32,373 bases of DNA from Fragilaria radians (GCA_900642245.1 CAAAJI010000549.1:1-32373), one strand, 5' to 3'. Shown: positions 7,778 to 18,044, counted from the first letter of the stretch. Notes: generated by a model from the sequence alone, not told the origin. Numbers and translations are program-made.

Positions 7778-8650
7778 TCATTTGCGCGCGGCGGTCGTGA
7801 CGGCGGCAGTGCGGACCGCCGAAACGAATGCGACGCCCTTGTCGGGCGAATGGTGCAGGAACAGCGCCGGCTCGATCAGTTCCAGTTCCATGATCTTGAG
7901 CGCACCGGTGGCGGTCCCGATCATGTCGACCCTGGCGTAGAGCGCCTCGGCCGGGGCTGCGGCCAGCGCCGCATTGGCAAGCTCGATTGCGCCATGCGGC
8001 GGTACTGCGAACCGATCGATACCGCCCAGGTGCGGCTGGACCCGGAAGTCCCCGGCGACCGGGGTCTTGATGACCGCATGGCTGAACTTTCCGTCGAACA
8101 GGATGATCGACCATTCGCCCGCGCTGATGGTCGGCTGGAAGCTCTGGACCATCATTCGCTGGCCAGCGACATCGGGCGGAATTGGGTCGACGGCACGCAA
8201 TCGGTGGGTTCCGAAGGCACCACCAGAGATCGGCGGTTTGACGACCAGGTCGATCGCTCCGAGCTTTGCGGCCGCGCGACCTAGCGACTGGGCGTCGAGA
8301 GAAGTTACCTCGACCGTGGTGACCGTTGGAATGCCCTTTGCGCCAAGCTCGCGAAGATAGGCCTTATCGCCATTCCAGCGCAGTAAGGATGGCGGGTTGA
8401 GCATTGGCCAGCGCTCCGCCTCGGCCCGGTCTAGCATCGCCAGCCAGCGCGGGTAATCGAGATTATAACCCCACGCCACCAGCGGCATGATCAGATCGAA
8501 GTCCGCCACCTCGGCGAGCTCGGTCCACGGTACCGGCACGACCTCGATCCCGACCTTTCGCAGGATCCCTGCCTCGACATCGTAGGTCCACGCATAATCT
8601 TCGGGATAGTCCGGGTCAGGGACCAGCAGCGCGACCCGCATAGGGCTCAT
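7778..8650 (-). CDS. ATP-grasp domain protein
   Basis: A 290-residue protein of the ATP-grasp superfamily (ATP-dependent carboxylate-amine or -thiol ligases, RimK/glutathione synthetase-like fold). Visible blocks are the N-terminal MRVALLVPDPDYPEDYAWTY, the central LVVKPPISGGAFGTHR (substrate/ATP loop), GEWSIILFDGKFSHAVIKTP, and the metal-binding region ALKIMELELIEPALFL. The product is not predictable. The ATG at 8650 overlaps the TGA of the glutamate dehydrogenase gene (ATGA), which sets the start and implies translational coupling. This pairing is one I associate with sphingomonad genomes, suggesting a conserved but undefined link. Confidence 0.85.
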   Translation of the reverse strand: MSPMRVALLVPDPDYPEDYAWTYDVEAGILRKVGIEVVPVPWTELAEVADFDLIMPLVAWGYNLDYPRWLAMLDRAEAERWPMLNPPSLLRWNGDKAYLRELGAKGIPTVTTVEVTSLDAQSLGRAAAKLGAIDLVVKPPISGGAFGTHRLRAVDPIPPDVAGQRMMVQSFQPTISAGEWSIILFDGKFSHAVIKTPVAGDFRVQPHLGGIDRFAVPPHGAIELANAALAAAPAEALYARVDMIGTATGALKIMELELIEPALFLHHSPDKGVAFVSAVRTAAVTTAARK

Positions 8651-11600
8651 CGCGTCAGAAGGATCCTCGCCTGGCTCGCGATCTGGGCAAGCATCGAGGC
8701 GGTCACCGCCCCGGCGGACTGTGCTTGGGTAACCAGCTTGCGGAACTGGTCGATTCGCGCGCCGTGCCGCTCGATCCAGCGTTCGGTCGTTGCAGCGGGA
8801 TCGGCGTCGCGTCCGCGCGCCAAAAACTCGAGCCGCAATTGCTCGAAATCGCGCTCCAGCCCGGCAAGCAGCAATCGTTCCCACTGATCGGACGGCTCGA
8901 ACCGCGCGACCTTCTGTTGTGCCCAGTCGAGCCCAAGCGCCTCGCCCAGCCGCGTGTAGGCGATCGTGAGCGCCTGCGCGTCGATCTGGCGCTTGGCGGC
9001 GAGCGCGGCGAGGCCGAATACACCGTCGAGCTCGAACACCCGCACCAGCCCATCGACGATCGCTGCATCGGCGCCCAGCCCGAGCAAATGCTCCCGCCGT
9101 GCAACCGCCTCGTTGCGCACTTCGGATCGGATCAACTTGGTCGTGGCGGCGGCAATCGTTTGCACTGAGGGCGCCAGCATCGCGACCAGTTCGCTGACCT
9201 GTTGCTCGGCCCCGATCGAGCGAAGGATGTCCGAAACGTGACTGCGCACCGATCGCGCGGCGACCTGGAACAATTCGATCCGGACGGCCTCCGGGATCGC
9301 CGCATTTTCAATCCGCGCCCACAACTTGGGCAGGTCGAGCAAATGCTCTGTGGCGAGGAACGCGGTCGCGACCTGGCCGAGCGAGGCGCCTTCCTCCTCG
9401 GTGAGGCTCAGCGGGATGCTCGGGCCAAGGCGATTGACGATGCGATTAGCGACCTTGGTGGCAAGGATCTCATGGCGCAGCCGGTGATTGCGTATCGCCG
9501 CTCCATGGGCCTTGACGATTGCCTTGGGAAATGCCGCCAGCAACTGGGGCTCGAGCAGCGGATCGTCGGCCAGCCTGAGCTTCTCGATCGCGTCCTGCAG
9601 CGCCAGTTTCGACATCGACAGCAGGATCGCAAGCTCAGGACGGCTCAACCCTCGTTGTTCCAGCCCCCGGCGGAGCAGGACGTCACTCGTCCCCAGACCC
9701 TCTACCCGGCGGTCGAGGCGACCGCTGACTTCCAATATTTCGAGCGCGCGAACATGCTCGGGAAGCGCCTTTGCGCCCCCGGCTTCGGCGATCGACAATG
9801 CAAGGCTCTGCAGCCGGTTGTCCTCAAGCACCAGCTCCGACACTTCGTCGGTCATTCCGACCAACAGGGCATTGCGTTTGGCTTCGGTCAGCCGACCTTC
9901 GCGCATTTCGCGATTGAGCGGGATCTTGATGTTGACCTCATTATCCGAACAATCGACCCCGGCGCTATTGTCGATGAAATCTGTGTTGATCCGTCCACCC
10001 AATTGCGAAAATTCGATCCGCGCGGCCTGGGTAATGGCCAGGTTGGCTCCCTCGCCGATTGCCCTCGCCTTGATCGCGCTGGCGTCAACCCGCAGGACGT
10101 CGTTGGCCGGGTCGCCGACTTCGCTGTGCGACTGGCTCGAGGCTTTGATATAGGTGCCGATGCCGCCGAACCAGATCAGGTCGACCCGGCTTTTCAGAAT
10201 CGCGGTAATCAGCCCGTTGGGGTCGATTTCGGGCAGATCGATTCCCAATGCAGCCTGCGCCTCTTTCGTCAGCTTGATCGATTTCTGTGAGCGCGGAACG
10301 ATCATCCCGCCCTTCGACAGCGATTTGCGGTCGTAATCGTCCCAGCTTGACCGCGGCAGCGCGAACATGCGGTTGCGCTCCTTCCAGCTCTTGGCCGGAT
10401 CCGGATCAGGATCGATGAAGATATGTCGATGGTCGAACGCCGCGACCAGCTTGATCGCCTTCGACAACAGCATGCCATTACCAAACACGTCGCCCGACAT
10501 GTCACCGCATCCGACGACCTTGATCGAGTCGGACTGAACGTCGATTCCGATCTCGAGGAAATGGCGCTGGACTGAGATCCACGCACCCTTGGCGGTGATG
10601 CCCATCGCCTTGTGATCATAGCCGTTCGAGCCGCCACTCGCGAAAGCGTCCCCGAGCCAGAACTGGCGATCGAGCGCAATTCCGTTGGCGATATCCGAGA
10701 ATGTCGCGGTGCCCTTGTCGGCTGCGACCACGAAATAAGGGTCGTCGTCGTCGTGGATCACGACCTTCTCGGGGCGCGCGATCTTGTCGTCGACGATATT
10801 GTCGGTGATCGACAGAAGAGCGCGGATGAAGATCTTGTAGCTGGCGGTACCTTCGGCCAGCCACGCATCCCGATCGACCGCTGCACTGGGGAGCTGCTTG
10901 GGATAGAATCCGCCTTTCGCCCCGGTCGGCACGATCACCGCATTCTTGACCAACTGCGCCTTCATCAGCCCGAGGATTTCCGTCCGGAAATCGTCGCGCC
11001 GGTCGGACCAGCGAAGCCCGCCGCGAGCAATTGGTCCGCCGCGCAAATGGATGCCCTCGACCCGTGGCGAATAAACCCAGATCTCACGATAGGGGGATTG
11101 GTGCAGGGAGGCCCGGGACCTGCTTTGAATCGAGCTTGAACGCCAGCGCCTCGCTCGCCGCCGGCGCAAATGCATTGGTCCGCAGCGTGGCGCCGATGAC
11201 GGACCGCATCAAGCGGAGGATGCGATCGTCGTCGATGCTCCTTACGCTCTTGAGGGCCTCGTCGAATTCGGCGGCGGCGGCCGCGGCTTCGGTCTCGCGC
11301 TTTCCCTTCAGCGCCGGATCGTGCATCGCGCAGAACAGGCCAATCAGCGCCCTGGTTGCCGCCGGAGCGCGGCCAAGCGCGTCGACCACGGTGATCAGCG
11401 AGTAGGCAACGCCGACCTGGCGGGTGTAGCGGAACCAGGCCCGCAGCCAGACAACGGCGTTGGGCGTCAAACCGGCACTGATGATCAACTGGTTGAAAGC
11501 GTCGTTCTCGGAGTCGCCGCGCAAAACCGAGGAGATCGCTTCCTCGATGATCGCCGAGCGTTCCAGCAGGCGCGCCGCGCTTGAACCATCGGCCATGATC

Positions 11601-13306
11601 AAGGAAAATTCGTAGATATTGGCGCCGACCCGTTCGAGCTGGGTCGGGGTTTCCTTCAGCACGGTGAAGCCGAAAAATTCGAGCACCGGAACGACGTCTG
11701 ACAGCGGCACCAGGCCGCCGCGCTTGTATAGCTTGAGCCGCAGCTGTTCGGGCGGGTCGTTGTCGAGGCGGTAGAGGCGGATCGAGCGCTGATGTTCGTC
11801 GGCCAGCGAGTCGAGCCGCATCAAGTCTTCGGCCGCATCGTTGGGCGGGTAACGCACACAATAGGCGTCGGGCAGCGTATCGCCGTAGGTCAGTGCAAGG
11901 CGGCGTGCCTGGCCCGCGCCGACCTGCTCGGCCAGCCGTTCCTCCATCGCCGGCAGGAAGCCGCGCACCATGTCGTACAATTTGCGATTGAGCGCGGTGG
12001 TGTCGGGGGTGGGGCGTTCGGCTTCGATCGTGAATGTATAGCGCAGCAGGGCCAGGTCACCGTCGCCGAGATCGACTGACCATGCTTTTTGCGGTCCACC
12101 AGCGGCCTCGCTGATCATTTCGCCGATCGCCAGCCGCCGCGCGGTCGATAACTCCTCACGCGACAGCCAGACGAAGGCGAACAGATGACCGCGCAGGATC
12201 GACCGGACCAGCACCAGTATTGGTTGCGGCCGGTCGGCCAGCGTCATCGCCGCGACCACCAGCTTGCGCACGCTGGCTGAATCGAGGTTGAGGATCAGGT
12301 CATGCGGAAGCGCCGATAGCGCATGCCGCAGCGCCTTGCCGCTGTGGCTCGCCGGGTGATAGCCGAAGCTCTGGTCGAGCTGCAGCAGGATCCGCCGCAG
12401 CAACGGGATCTGCTCGACCGGGGCGCTGAGCGCCTCGCTGGTCCACAGTCCGACGTGCACGCCAACCCCGGTAATCTTGCCTTTCTCGCGGATCGGCACC
12501 GCGACCAGGTCGAGCGGCACGCGCCGGTGAATGGTCGACTTGCGGTCGGCCTTGGCCATGAGCGGAACTTGCCCGCCTTGTTCGAAATAACGGATTGCCC
12601 CTTCGCAGCCGCCCTCGTCGGTCGGTTCGCCCGGGAAGCGAAACAGGCCGAGCCCATCGGTGCCTGCCTTGCCCGGACGCTCGATTTCGAACCCGGCCAG
12701 GGTCATTGCTCCGTCCGCGAACCAGCGAAGCAGGGCCGCCCCCTCGGCGTCCTCGGTGGCGTCGGCATCGTCCCGCATTCGTTGCTGCATTGCCTTCCAG
12801 TCGCCCACCGCGGCGCGGACATCGCCCAGCACCTCGGCAAGTTCTGCGCGCAACGCCGACCGGGTCCGCGCGTCGGCGCGGTCGAGATCCATGTAGATGA
12901 TCGATTCGGTCAAGCCGCTGCCAAGCTCGGTCAGATTGCCTTTGGAATCGCGGCTCGCCTGGACGATGGGGTGAAGCAGGCGGTGGATGTTGATGCCCCG
13001 CGCGGCAATCGCGCTTGCCACCGAATCGACCAGGAACGGCATGTCGTCATTGACCACCGCGAGGCGCATCCGGCGGTGGCCCGCTTCGCCCCCGCTGGAA
13101 GTCAGCTGGATCGCCACTTCGCCGGGCTTGCGCCGGGCCGCGACCTCCGCGACGAACGCCGCCGCCTCGTCCTGTTCGGCATCGGTGAAGCCGTCGAGTT
13201 CGCCCGGAAGGGCATTGGTATTGAGCGCGTTGCGCAACAGGGCGACGATGCGTTCGTCCGCGCCCGAAGAGGCAGCCATGGTTTCAACCGTATCGCTAAG
13301 GGTCAT
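8647..13306 (-). pseudogene. NAD-specific glutamate dehydrogenase, large (180-kDa class), interrupted by a +1 frameshift
   Basis: Oxidises glutamate to 2-oxoglutarate and ammonia. The reading covers ~1552 codons, the normal size of the large bacterial NAD-GDH, but in two frames: an N-terminal part from 13306 to a stop at 11084-11086 and a C-terminal part overlapping it and ending at 8647. The N part ends at KLDSKQVPGLPAPIP; the family sequence resumes in the other frame at YREIWVYSPRVEGIHLRGG. The switch is at a run of five C on the coding strand (plus-strand G 11092-11096); four would keep frame. The C part has GGLRWSDRRDDFRTEILGLM and the PTGAKGGF block of the active-site domain, intact to its end. 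Real mutation, assembly error and programmed slippage are all possible. Start ATG 13306 lacks a clear ribosome site; ATG 13279 is an alternative. Confidence 0.88.
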
Positions 13307-13353
13307 TGCGCGCGGGCTATAGACCGCTGGTCCCGCCCGCGACAAGGCGCATG

Positions 13354-13387
13354 GGCTAGCTGAGTGTCGGGTGGCTAGGCGAGTGTC
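13354..13387. repeat. Short imperfect tandem repeat
   Basis: GGCTAGCTGAGTGTC (13354-13368) and GGCTAGGCGAGTGTC (13373-13387) are two copies with two differences and a 19-bp period, in the short gap between the PAS-like gene and the glutamate dehydrogenase start. The second copy runs into the stop of the PAS-like gene. Purpose unknown; it may simply be a local duplication. Confidence 0.5.
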
Positions 13388-14675
13388 AGGCGGCCGCCCG
13401 GCGTATTGCGCGCTCGAGCATACCGTCCTCTACGATGACCGCGACCGGCTGATGGACTCCATCGGCGCCTCGCCGGGTCAGGACCAGCGCGAATTCCTCA
13501 TTGGTAGGAAGGTTTGCAAGCGCGATCGGCTCAGCTGACCGGAGAGCGGTGCGCGCCTTGGCCTCCTTGTCATCGACCTTGTCGACGGGACGCCGGGCCA
13601 CGCGTTCTTCCGCGACGAGCCGCTTGAGGCCCCCAATTTGGGTTTCGACGAAGGTCTGGAACTGGCCGAACCCAACCTCCCGGCGCTCCGCGTAGCTGAG
13701 GGCAGCGGCAAATTCTGTCAGCCGGGCCTTGTCATACTCCGCGCCGAACACGAGTTTGACGATCGGAGTCATCGGCGCGCGGGCCTGCGCCTTGACCCCC
13801 GCATCTTCTAAAATCTCGGCATAATCCTGCGGCACGCGTTTTGCGGCGATCGCGAAGTCATAGGCCATGCCAAGCGCGCGATAGAGGGCGATCCGGCTCC
13901 GTCCGTCCGCCGCCTTGCATACATCCGCGCTCTCGCGGGCAGCGCTTAGCCGGTCGGCCAGGCCGGAATCTTCGGTCACCGCGATTTCGACCACAGTCTC
14001 TGCTAGGTCGGGATCGGCCAATGGACCGTCGTCCCAGGTCAAATGCTCATTATGCTCGGGCTCGGCGGGCGCAGTCGGCAATTCCGGCTCGGGCACCGCA
14101 GCGACGATCGGCGCCAGGTTCGCGACCAGCGGCTGATCAGCCTTGGGCGCCGCGCCGACATCCTTCCAGTTGATCACGCCGTAAATGAAGTCGATCGTGT
14201 CGCCGTCGGAACTGAACGGCATCAGGATACCGCGATAGCAGATCGAATTGCCCCGCTGGTTGACGAATTCCGCCTCGAATCCGATCGGTGCGCGGTTGGC
14301 GATGATCTGCAGATAATGGTCGGTCAGCCGCGATAACAAGGATCGGCTCGGAACCTGGGCAATTTCGGTGATGTCATCGGGCAGCCCGCATTCGGCGCGG
14401 ATCGCGCTTCCGACGTAGGGCGTGGCAGGGTTGTCGCGTCCGGCGGTAAAATCGAGCAGCACGCTGTTCGGTGCGAAGTCGGTGATGCTGCCGGGCTCAA
14501 GATCCTCGATCGACGGATAATCGCGGCCATCGAGCAGGGACACCCAGTAATTATAGGCACGAACATGCATCCGGCGCTCGTCCGCACCGATCACGTCGGT
14601 CACGTCGTCGACCGCCTCGACGGTGGCAGCCGTCGCCAGGTCGAACTCGCTCGGATGCTCGGAGTAACTGTCCAT
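13386..14675 (-). CDS. PAS-like domain protein of unknown function
   Basis: A 429-residue protein. The N-terminal half (about residues 30-180) reads like the alphaproteobacterial PAS_5-type domain: MHVRAYNYWVSLLDGRDYPS, ITDFAPNSVLLDF, then LTDHYLQIIANRAPIGFEAEF and YRGILMPFSSDGDTIDFIYG. The middle is acidic and Pro/Glu-rich. The C-terminal third is predicted mostly helical and Arg/Glu-rich (LTEFAAALSYAERREVGFGQ) and ends in ERAIRRAAA. No output domain such as a kinase or GGDEF is visible. The start at 14675 gives the expected N terminus; upstream in-frame codons reach toward the tRNA region and look non-coding. It lies between the tRNA and the glutamate dehydrogenase gene. Confidence 0.75.
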   Translation of the reverse strand: MDSYSEHPSEFDLATAATVEAVDDVTDVIGADERRMHVRAYNYWVSLLDGRDYPSIEDLEPGSITDFAPNSVLLDFTAGRDNPATPYVGSAIRAECGLPDDITEIAQVPSRSLLSRLTDHYLQIIANRAPIGFEAEFVNQRGNSICYRGILMPFSSDGDTIDFIYGVINWKDVGAAPKADQPLVANLAPIVAAVPEPELPTAPAEPEHNEHLTWDDGPLADPDLAETVVEIAVTEDSGLADRLSAARESADVCKAADGRSRIALYRALGMAYDFAIAAKRVPQDYAEILEDAGVKAQARAPMTPIVKLVFGAEYDKARLTEFAAALSYAERREVGFGQFQTFVETQIGGLKRLVAEERVARRPVDKVDDKEAKARTALRSAEPIALANLPTNEEFALVLTRRGADGVHQPVAVIVEDGMLERAIRRAAA

Positions 14676-14807
14676 ACCAACGTCCCGATGGGCCCAAATC
14701 CAGCGCATCCTGCCCGCAAGGCTTGAAGAAACCGTTAAGCATGTTGGCAAGACATCGTCTTGCCCAGCCGGAACGGCGCTGTTAGGGGCAACGTCACCCG
14801 GCATCGG

Positions 14808-14883
14808 GCCGCCTTAGCTCAGCTGGTAGAGCATCGCATTCGTAATGCGGGGGTCACAGGTTCGAGTCCTGTAGGCGGCACCA
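14808..14883 (+). tRNA. tRNA-Thr (anticodon CGU)
   Basis: A complete 76-nt cloverleaf: acceptor GCCGCCT paired with AGGCGGC, D arm GCTC...GAGC, anticodon stem TCGCA/TGCGG with loop TTCGTAA (anticodon CGT, decoding ACG), T arm ACAGG-TTCGAGT-CCTGT, discriminator A and an encoded CCA. It sits at the junction between the core-like block on the left and lower-GC accessory genes on the right, a classic integration site for tyrosine recombinases. Confidence 0.97.
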
Positions 14884-14942
14884 TGCCTTTCAGTAGGCAA
14901 GCGCAGCAGTTCCTTCGCAGTAGACGGAAACCTTAGTTTCAC

Positions 14943-14961
14943 GTTTGGGTACGGTTTGGGT
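14943..14961 (+). repeat. Tandem GTTTGGGT motif downstream of the tRNA
   Basis: GTTTGGGT occurs at 14943-14950 and again at 14954-14961, an 11-bp step of about one helical turn. It lies 60 bp past the tRNA CCA end and before the first island gene. Closely spaced short repeats beside a tRNA resemble the arm-type sites bound by tyrosine integrases, but that reading is inference. The rest of 14884-15040 shows nothing I can assign. Confidence 0.4.
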
Positions 14962-15040
14962 GGCTGTGCCTTGAACTTATCCCGATGCGGCATGGCGCTG
15001 TCGGCAATTGCAGTTGTTGCCGGCTCTGATGGGCTCGCTC

Positions 15041-17041
15041 TCAGAAGGGCGCGAACCCGCAGTTAACCAGGAAATCAAAGATTTCCTGATAGGCGAGGGG
15101 CGGCCGCGTGTGGTCGGTAGCACTTCCTTCTGGGACGAATACAACTAAGCCCTGCCTCGCTCGCGTTAGAAGTACTCGATACGAGTTCTCAATAAAGGCC
15201 TGACGGGACTGATCGTTCACCGTTTGCCACTGGGATCCTCTGAATTGGAGCATGTCCCAGCCGCGTTCGGACCGTCGAAGATTTGCGTCCCAGCATACAC
15301 ATGCCCAGTCGAGCTCCAGCCCCTGAACGTCAAATTCGGTGGCCGCATCTTCGAGCGCATCTGATGATCGAACATCATTCGCCTCAGCCAGAAACCATTT
15401 CTCCGGCTCAATCTTGGCCTTAACAAAAATGCCGTGTGGTTTGAGACGATTCGCATTCGACGACGCAAGCAGTCCTGCGCGCTCGTTCCCCTTCCGACGA
15501 GACCGAAGCCACTCGCGAGCCCGATCAAGATCGCGAGTAATCAATAGAGGATACTCACCGAGGTCTGCCTGTACCAAGCGGGCAGAAGGCGCATCCCCTT
15601 CAATGACATGACCCACAAAGTCGGAAAGCTTCTCTGCCCTAAACGATCGAACGGAAGTTGATAGATGAAGGTCAGAAGAATGCACCAGGGCAGGGAGTGC
15701 GATTGAATTTTGCAAGGTGTCCGGAACGTGCACTTCCCAGTGCTCGAAAGATCGCTTTATAGCTCGCAACCACTCATCGATGCCCGCCTCACCCGTGTTG
15801 ATCTCCTGGCCGCTTCCAATCAAACAGACGATCGCGCACCAACCAGCATGCCGGTCCATGATGCTGAGCAGGAATTCTGGCTCCGACATAGAGAAGCCAG
15901 TCTGCCCCTTTTTCTGCTGCATGAATTTAGAAGTCTGCTCAACATCCCAAGCTCGCTGAGCTTCGTCGAACACCACTACCTTTTCATCAGGCGCGAGCAG
16001 CGAAGTGAGGGCTTCGTCCCGAAAATGGTGGATGTTTTGTATGAATGCAGAAGCTCGCCGCTTCTCTACTGTCTTGGAACTCGGCGTTTCGTTTGCCTTA
16101 GACTGCGAAACCGCATCAAGAGCCAATGCCTCCCGCAGGACGGCAACCAGCGGTCCGTTGCCGGAGAGGAAGACCGCATGTTCATCGGAATGTGAGCGTT
16201 GACGGGCTGTCGCGATATTAAGGCCGGCAAGCGTCTTCCCCGCCCCTGGTACACCCGTAATGAAACATATGACCTTCTTCTGCTTGGTCTTTGCATGTTC
16301 GATGACGGCAGAAACATAGTCCGCTGTTTTTGTCAGATTCTGTGCGCCGGCTTCGGAGCGCGAAATCTCTTCAACGTCGTGTCCGCCGTATAGGGCCTGA
16401 GCAGCCTCTACGATTGTCGGGGTCGGCCGGTAGCGCCCATTCAGCCAAGTTAGTGGGTCTATGGCATCCCCTGTCCCCCACACTCGGCTTGCGAAATTGA
16501 TCGCAGGGGCAAGCTCGTTTGGGCTGACGGTTAATGGACGAGCAAGGCGCAGATCGTCCAACTCAAGTTCATTGACGTGTCCGCCTGGCGCTTCCGTCGC
16601 CACCAAAATTGGTACGATATTTCGATCGTGGCTTGGCTCGTGAAAGCTCTTTAGATCCAACCCGTAGCCGTAAGTTTGATTGAGACTCGAGCGATCGAAT
16701 GTTTTTGATCCAACCTTATACTCAACTACAAAAATGAGCCCCGAGTGCAAAATCACGAGATCGGCGCGGCGCCCCATCCGCGGGATTAGGAACTCCATTG
16801 AAAAATGCGCATCCGGTAATTCGCGTGCCAGGTCGCGCAAATGAGCGATTTGATAGTTCCATGCTGCGCGCTGCGTTGGCTCAACTGGGAATGAGAGCTT
16901 CCCTGCTAAACTACCATATATCTCGGCGTCGCTCACCGAGCTGACATCAGAAGCCAAGAGTGAAAAGAAGGTACGATGCATTGGGGAATGATGGTCTAAA
17001 GCCCCCGTCCAAGCAACGCTTTCACCGACCTTCGATGCCAC
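15041..17041 (-). CDS. PD-(D/E)xK nuclease fused to a P-loop helicase-like ATPase (DUF2075 family)
   Basis: A 666-residue two-part protein. Residues ~80-115 form a restriction-nuclease-like core: MGRRADLVI with Asp94, then IFVVEYKVG with Glu107-Tyr-Lys109, the D...ExK pattern. From ~255 there is an SF1-like ATPase: Walker A GVPGAGKT (263-270), Walker B VVVFDEAQ (355-362), CLIGSGQEINTGEAG (motif III-like), EFDVQGLELDWACVCWD and YRVLLTRARQGLVVFVPEG (motifs V/VI). This is the DUF2075 arrangement, seen in mobile and defence contexts. It probably acts on DNA or RNA in the cytoplasm. All expected motifs are present, so it should be active. Start 17041 or the ATG at 16981; neither has a good ribosome site. 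Base composition is clearly less GC-rich than the core block. It is the first gene after the tRNA and is divergent from the next operon. Confidence 0.85.
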   Translation of the reverse strand: MASKVGESVAWTGALDHHSPMHRTFFSLLASDVSSVSDAEIYGSLAGKLSFPVEPTQRAAWNYQIAHLRDLARELPDAHFSMEFLIPRMGRRADLVILHSGLIFVVEYKVGSKTFDRSSLNQTYGYGLDLKSFHEPSHDRNIVPILVATEAPGGHVNELELDDLRLARPLTVSPNELAPAINFASRVWGTGDAIDPLTWLNGRYRPTPTIVEAAQALYGGHDVEEISRSEAGAQNLTKTADYVSAVIEHAKTKQKKVICFITGVPGAGKTLAGLNIATARQRSHSDEHAVFLSGNGPLVAVLREALALDAVSQSKANETPSSKTVEKRRASAFIQNIHHFRDEALTSLLAPDEKVVVFDEAQRAWDVEQTSKFMQQKKGQTGFSMSEPEFLLSIMDRHAGWCAIVCLIGSGQEINTGEAGIDEWLRAIKRSFEHWEVHVPDTLQNSIALPALVHSSDLHLSTSVRSFRAEKLSDFVGHVIEGDAPSARLVQADLGEYPLLITRDLDRAREWLRSRRKGNERAGLLASSNANRLKPHGIFVKAKIEPEKWFLAEANDVRSSDALEDAATEFDVQGLELDWACVCWDANLRRSERGWDMLQFRGSQWQTVNDQSRQAFIENSYRVLLTRARQGLVVFVPEGSATDHTRPPLAYQEIFDFLVNCGFAPF

Positions 17042-17171
17042 GATTTTTTGATTCGCAAACTCAACATTTTACATTCGTAGAATTCTAACGCGCGCAAAAA
17101 CGACCATCTTATATGAGGCTCACCAAGCTTCCTCCCCGATCGCGGGAGTCTCTCATCTCACGGAGATAAAG

Positions 17172-17540
17172 ATGCTCATCATTGCCGATGGAGGGTCGCT
17201 TGCGCGCGCCCTGAGTTTGCCAATCGACCCTCAAATAAAACAGCTCCTCATTGACCGCCGCGACCAGCTCGGCGGCGACTTCACCGACATCGCCCGCTTC
17301 ATTGTCGTCCAGCCTGGCGACAGTCTGAAAGCACTCGAGCAGGAACTCGGCTTCCCCGGCTTGAGCGACCCGGAGGCCAGCTTCGGCTGCGAGTGGGTTG
17401 CCGACCACGGCGCATTCTATGAGGCCGTATGGGTGCTGACGGATGACGGCTTTGCGCACGTCGCGCTGATTTCCAAGCAACTAGGGATGGACCCCCGCTT
17501 GACCGAACTCTGCGCGAGCCTCGTCACAGAACAAGTCTGA
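17172..17540 (+). CDS. Small conserved hypothetical protein, copy A
   Basis: A 122-residue acidic protein without signal peptide or membrane segment. It has a recurring layout: an N-terminal helical region, a FIVVQPGDSLKALEQELGFP segment, a WVADHGAFYEAVWVLTDDGF segment and a C-terminal region beginning LGMDPRLTELCASL. The same order of motifs recurs in the next gene, so the two are distant paralogues. I recall similar proteins from alphaproteobacterial accessory DNA but know no function. GGAG eight bases upstream supports the start at 17172. It leads a rightward cluster divergent from the nuclease-helicase. Confidence 0.7.
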   Translation: MLIIADGGSLARALSLPIDPQIKQLLIDRRDQLGGDFTDIARFIVVQPGDSLKALEQELGFPGLSDPEASFGCEWVADHGAFYEAVWVLTDDGFAHVALISKQLGMDPRLTELCASLVTEQV

Positions 17541-17555
17541 CACACCCCAAAGCAA

Positions 17556-17609
17556 GCCGCCTCGAAGCGGCACATGCAGCGTCCCCGGTCCACCGGCGGG
17601 CGCCTTTCT
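17556..17609 (+). other. Two small hairpins between the paralogous genes
   Basis: GCCGC/GCGGC around CTCGAA (17556-17571) and CCGG/CCGG around TCCA (17585-17596), the latter followed by GGGCGCCTTTCTTTT. The second with its T-rich tail could act as a weak terminator or attenuator before the ribosome site of copy B. Stems are short, so this is tentative. Confidence 0.35.
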
Positions 17610-17631
17610 TTTGTCCGAAAAGGATACTCAC

Positions 17632-18018
17632 ATGCACTCACTGGACAACGGCGCGGCAATCGTCGGGGCTCTAAGAATCGTAACCGACCCCAACCTCCGA
17701 AGTCTGCTTGCCGATCGAATTCACGACTGGACGGCGGCAGGTTTGCTGGACCTTACACACCTACTGATAGTCGATGTTGAAGACACGGAACACACCGTCG
17801 CTGAGGAGATCGGATTCTCGCCACTGGTTAATCCGCTCGACGGTCTACGCCTCGGGGACAATGACTACGTGTCTCCCTGGGACTGGGCCGAAGAACACCA
17901 CAGCTGGCTGGAGCTAATGATGACCGTTGGAGACAGCGGGCACGCAGTGTTCCTCTTTGTAGCCGACGGGTCGGGTCTTTCTTCCGACCTCCACGCACTT
18001 TGTCACGCCGACCGGTGA
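17632..18018 (+). CDS. Small conserved hypothetical protein, copy B
   Basis: A 128-residue acidic protein, distant paralogue of the preceding gene. Matching segments are DLTHLLIVDVEDTEHTVAEE/IGFSPLVNP (against ARFIVVQPGDSLKALEQELG), PWDWAEEHHSWLELMMTVGD (against WVADHGAFYEAVWVLTDD) and SGLSSDLHALC at the end (against LGMDPRLTELC). The repeated Trp/acidic/His pattern suggests a conserved pocket or surface. AAAAGGA before the ATG at 17632 fixes the start; an upstream ATG at 17611 is less likely. Probably in one operon with copy A and the DUF4230 gene. Function unknown. Confidence 0.7.
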   Translation: MHSLDNGAAIVGALRIVTDPNLRSLLADRIHDWTAAGLLDLTHLLIVDVEDTEHTVAEEIGFSPLVNPLDGLRLGDNDYVSPWDWAEEHHSWLELMMTVGDSGHAVFLFVADGSGLSSDLHALCHADR

Positions 18019-18044
18019 CCATCTTTATATCGAAAGGAAGGAAC

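Noticed and set aside
9202..10290. Plus-strand open frame opposite the glutamate dehydrogenase
   Set aside because: Antisense shadow; the minus strand has unbroken family homology here.
11084..11100. Programmed ribosomal frameshift in glutamate dehydrogenase
   Set aside because: A five-C run alone is not a recognised slippery heptamer, no stimulatory structure was seen, and the family is normally one frame. Not excluded, but less likely than mutation or sequencing error.
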